DNA of 5,785 nucleotides, taken from positions 1 through 5,785 of the forward strand of contig JASHSZ010000293.1 in NCBI GenBank assembly GCA_030040815.1, read 5' to 3'. The stretch comes from Streptosporangiaceae bacterium (GTDB lineage Bacteria > Actinomycetota > Actinomycetes > Streptosporangiales > Streptosporangiaceae). Position numbers and translations under genes: made by a program. Below are positions 4,718-5,785 of the stretch, piece after piece; position 1 is the stretch's first letter, and each line of letters begins with the position of its first letter. A model generated the notes under the pieces. The model saw nothing but the letters and a program-made list of their open reading frames with translations, was not told where the DNA came from and did not search any database.

Positions 4718-5785
4718 TCAGGCGGTGACGACGTCGCCTTGTACGACCGGGACGATGTCGGGCGCGCCGAGCCTGATAGCGTCCGCGTCCTGATCGCTGT
4801 CCGCTTCCTGAGATGCCCGCTCCGCGGCGACGCGAGCGCGGTAGTTCTCTAGCTCGCGACTGACCTGGCGGGACTTCCACTTCATCGGGCCCGCCATGAG
4901 GTTCGCAGCCTCCTCGGCCGCGGACAGGCCGCGATCCCACGTCTCGATGGAGGCGTGTGTGCGGCGCGCCAGCACGTCGTCCAGATGCCGCGCGCCCTCG
5001 TGCGAGGCCGCGTACACGACCTCGGCACGCAGGTAGTCCTCGGCTCCGGTCAGCGCCCTGCCGAGGGACGAGTCGGCGGCGATCAGGTCGAGGACCTCGC
5101 CGATCAGCGAGCCATACCGGCGCAGCAGGTGCTCGATCCGCGCTACGTGCAGGCCGGACGACCGCGCCAGCGCGTACCGCGAATTCCACAGCGCGATGAA
5201 GCCGTCGGCGCCGGCCAGCGGAATACTGTCGGTACATGACGGGGCCACCCTGCCGTCCAGCCCGTGCGCCACCGCGTCGACCGCGTCCCTGGCCATGATC
5301 CGGTAGGTCGTGTACTTGCCGCCTGCGATCATCACCAGGCCCGGAACGGGATGCGCCACCGTGTGCTCGCGGGACAGCTTTGACGTGATGTCCGACTCGC
5401 CGGCCAGCAGCGGCCGCAGGCCCGCGTAGACGCCCTCTACATCGTCACTGGTCAGCGGCACGGCAAGGATCTTGTTGACCTGGCCGAGCAGGTAGGAGAT
5501 GTCAGCGCGGCTGGCCGCCGGGTGCGCCTTGTCGAGCGCCCAGTCGGTGTCAGTGGTGCCGATGATCCAGTGCCGGCCCCACGGGATGACGAACAGCACG
5601 CTGACCGGCGTGCGCTGGATGATGCCGGTCGAGGAGTGGATGCGATCGCGCGGCACGACCAGGTGGATGCCCTTGGACGCCCGGACGTTGATGGTGCCCC
5701 GGCCGCCGACCATCGCCTGGATCTCATCAGTCCACACCCCGGTCGCGTTGACGACCTGCTGCGCCCTGATTTCGAGCCCGTTCCC
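4718..5785 (-). CDS. glpD: Aerobic glycerol-3-phosphate dehydrogenase, C-terminal part (start beyond window)
   Basis: FAD-dependent enzyme that oxidises sn-glycerol-3-phosphate to dihydroxyacetone phosphate and passes electrons to the respiratory quinone pool at the inner face of the membrane. The frame is open to the right edge (first visible codons GNGLEIRAQQVVNATGVWTD), so the GTG at 5737 is internal. 355 residues remain; the N-terminal FAD dinucleotide-binding motif is outside. Visible family blocks, in order: VVNATGVWTDEI, the KGIHLVVPRDRI strand, IPWGRHWIIGTTDTDW and the FAD-contacting GGKYTTYRIMARDAVD. The GlpD-type C-terminal helical domain follows (MKWKSRQVSRELENYRARV then AAERASQ), ending RLGAPDIVPVV and a short tail. 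The C-terminus is complete. Downstream on the same strand lie only decayed genes. Confidence 0.95.
   Translation of the reverse strand, partial: GNGLEIRAQQVVNATGVWTDEIQAMVGGRGTINVRASKGIHLVVPRDRIHSSTGIIQRTPVSVLFVIPWGRHWIIGTTDTDWALDKAHPAASRADISYLLGQVNKILAVPLTSDDVEGVYAGLRPLLAGESDITSKLSREHTVAHPVPGLVMIAGGKYTTYRIMARDAVDAVAHGLDGRVAPSCTDSIPLAGADGFIALWNSRYALARSSGLHVARIEHLLRRYGSLIGEVLDLIAADSSLGRALTGAEDYLRAEVVYAASHEGARHLDDVLARRTHASIETWDRGLSAAEEAANLMAGPMKWKSRQVSRELENYRARVAAERASQEADSDQDADAIRLGAPDIVPVVQGDVVTA

Noticed and set aside
4089..5237. A 382-codon minus-strand open frame
   Set aside because: Its upstream part is an out-of-frame shadow of glpD on the same strand. Its downstream part only happens to share a frame with two segments of the GIY-YIG pseudogene.
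1..5785. Possible tRNA genes, CRISPR repeats, insertion-sequence ends or a toxin-antitoxin pair (3426-3799)
   Set aside because: No T-loop-like GGTTCRA with matching stems, no regularly spaced repeats and no transposase-like frame were found. The micro-ORF/92-aa pair has toxin-antitoxin-like size and overlap, but neither product resembles a known toxin or antitoxin.

Overview
The window reads as chromosomal DNA of a high-GC Gram-positive bacterium (Actinomycetes). Base composition is strongly GC-rich, GTG starts are common, and the recognisable proteins (an S11 D,D-carboxypeptidase, TrpRS, GlpD and a UvrC-like GIY-YIG protein) look like actinobacterial members of their families. I cannot name the species. 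No tRNA, rRNA, CRISPR array, insertion sequence or phage gene was seen.

Layout. (1) Positions 2-970, plus strand: 3' part of a penicillin-binding-type D-alanyl-D-alanine carboxypeptidase with a C-terminal membrane anchor and a 27-bp tandem repeat in its tail. It ends inside a long hairpin (966-1016) that separates it from convergent minus-strand genes. (2) Positions 1031-3239, minus strand: three co-directional genes, read from high to low coordinates. These are a 114-aa small membrane protein, trpS (tryptophanyl-tRNA synthetase, apparently leaderless) and a 198-aa four-helix membrane protein. (3) Positions 3240-3799: a relatively AT-rich divergent promoter region, then a plus-strand pair. 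A 32-codon micro-ORF carries an HEAGH zinc-protease motif, and its stop overlaps the GTG of a 92-aa unknown protein by 4 bp. (4) Positions 3800-4036: non-coding stretch with a good plus-strand promoter match, a strong hairpin and a 14-bp perfect palindrome. (5) Positions 4037-4717, minus strand: decayed genes. The clear one is a UvrC-like GIY-YIG nuclease gene broken by at least three frameshifts and apparently by a large internal deletion. A second, unidentified frameshifted remnant lies just upstream. (6) Positions 4718-5785, minus strand: C-terminal 355 codons of glpD (glycerol-3-phosphate dehydrogenase), running off the right edge.

The intact genes are mostly housekeeping: wall trimming, Trp-tRNA charging and glycerol-3-phosphate oxidation. 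The unusual content is the 3.3-4.7 kb interval, where a truncated metallopeptidase motif, an orphan promoter and two decayed genes cluster between conserved genes. I read this as a region of gene erosion that still carries a small two-gene unit. I did not find convincing evidence of a new multi-gene system.
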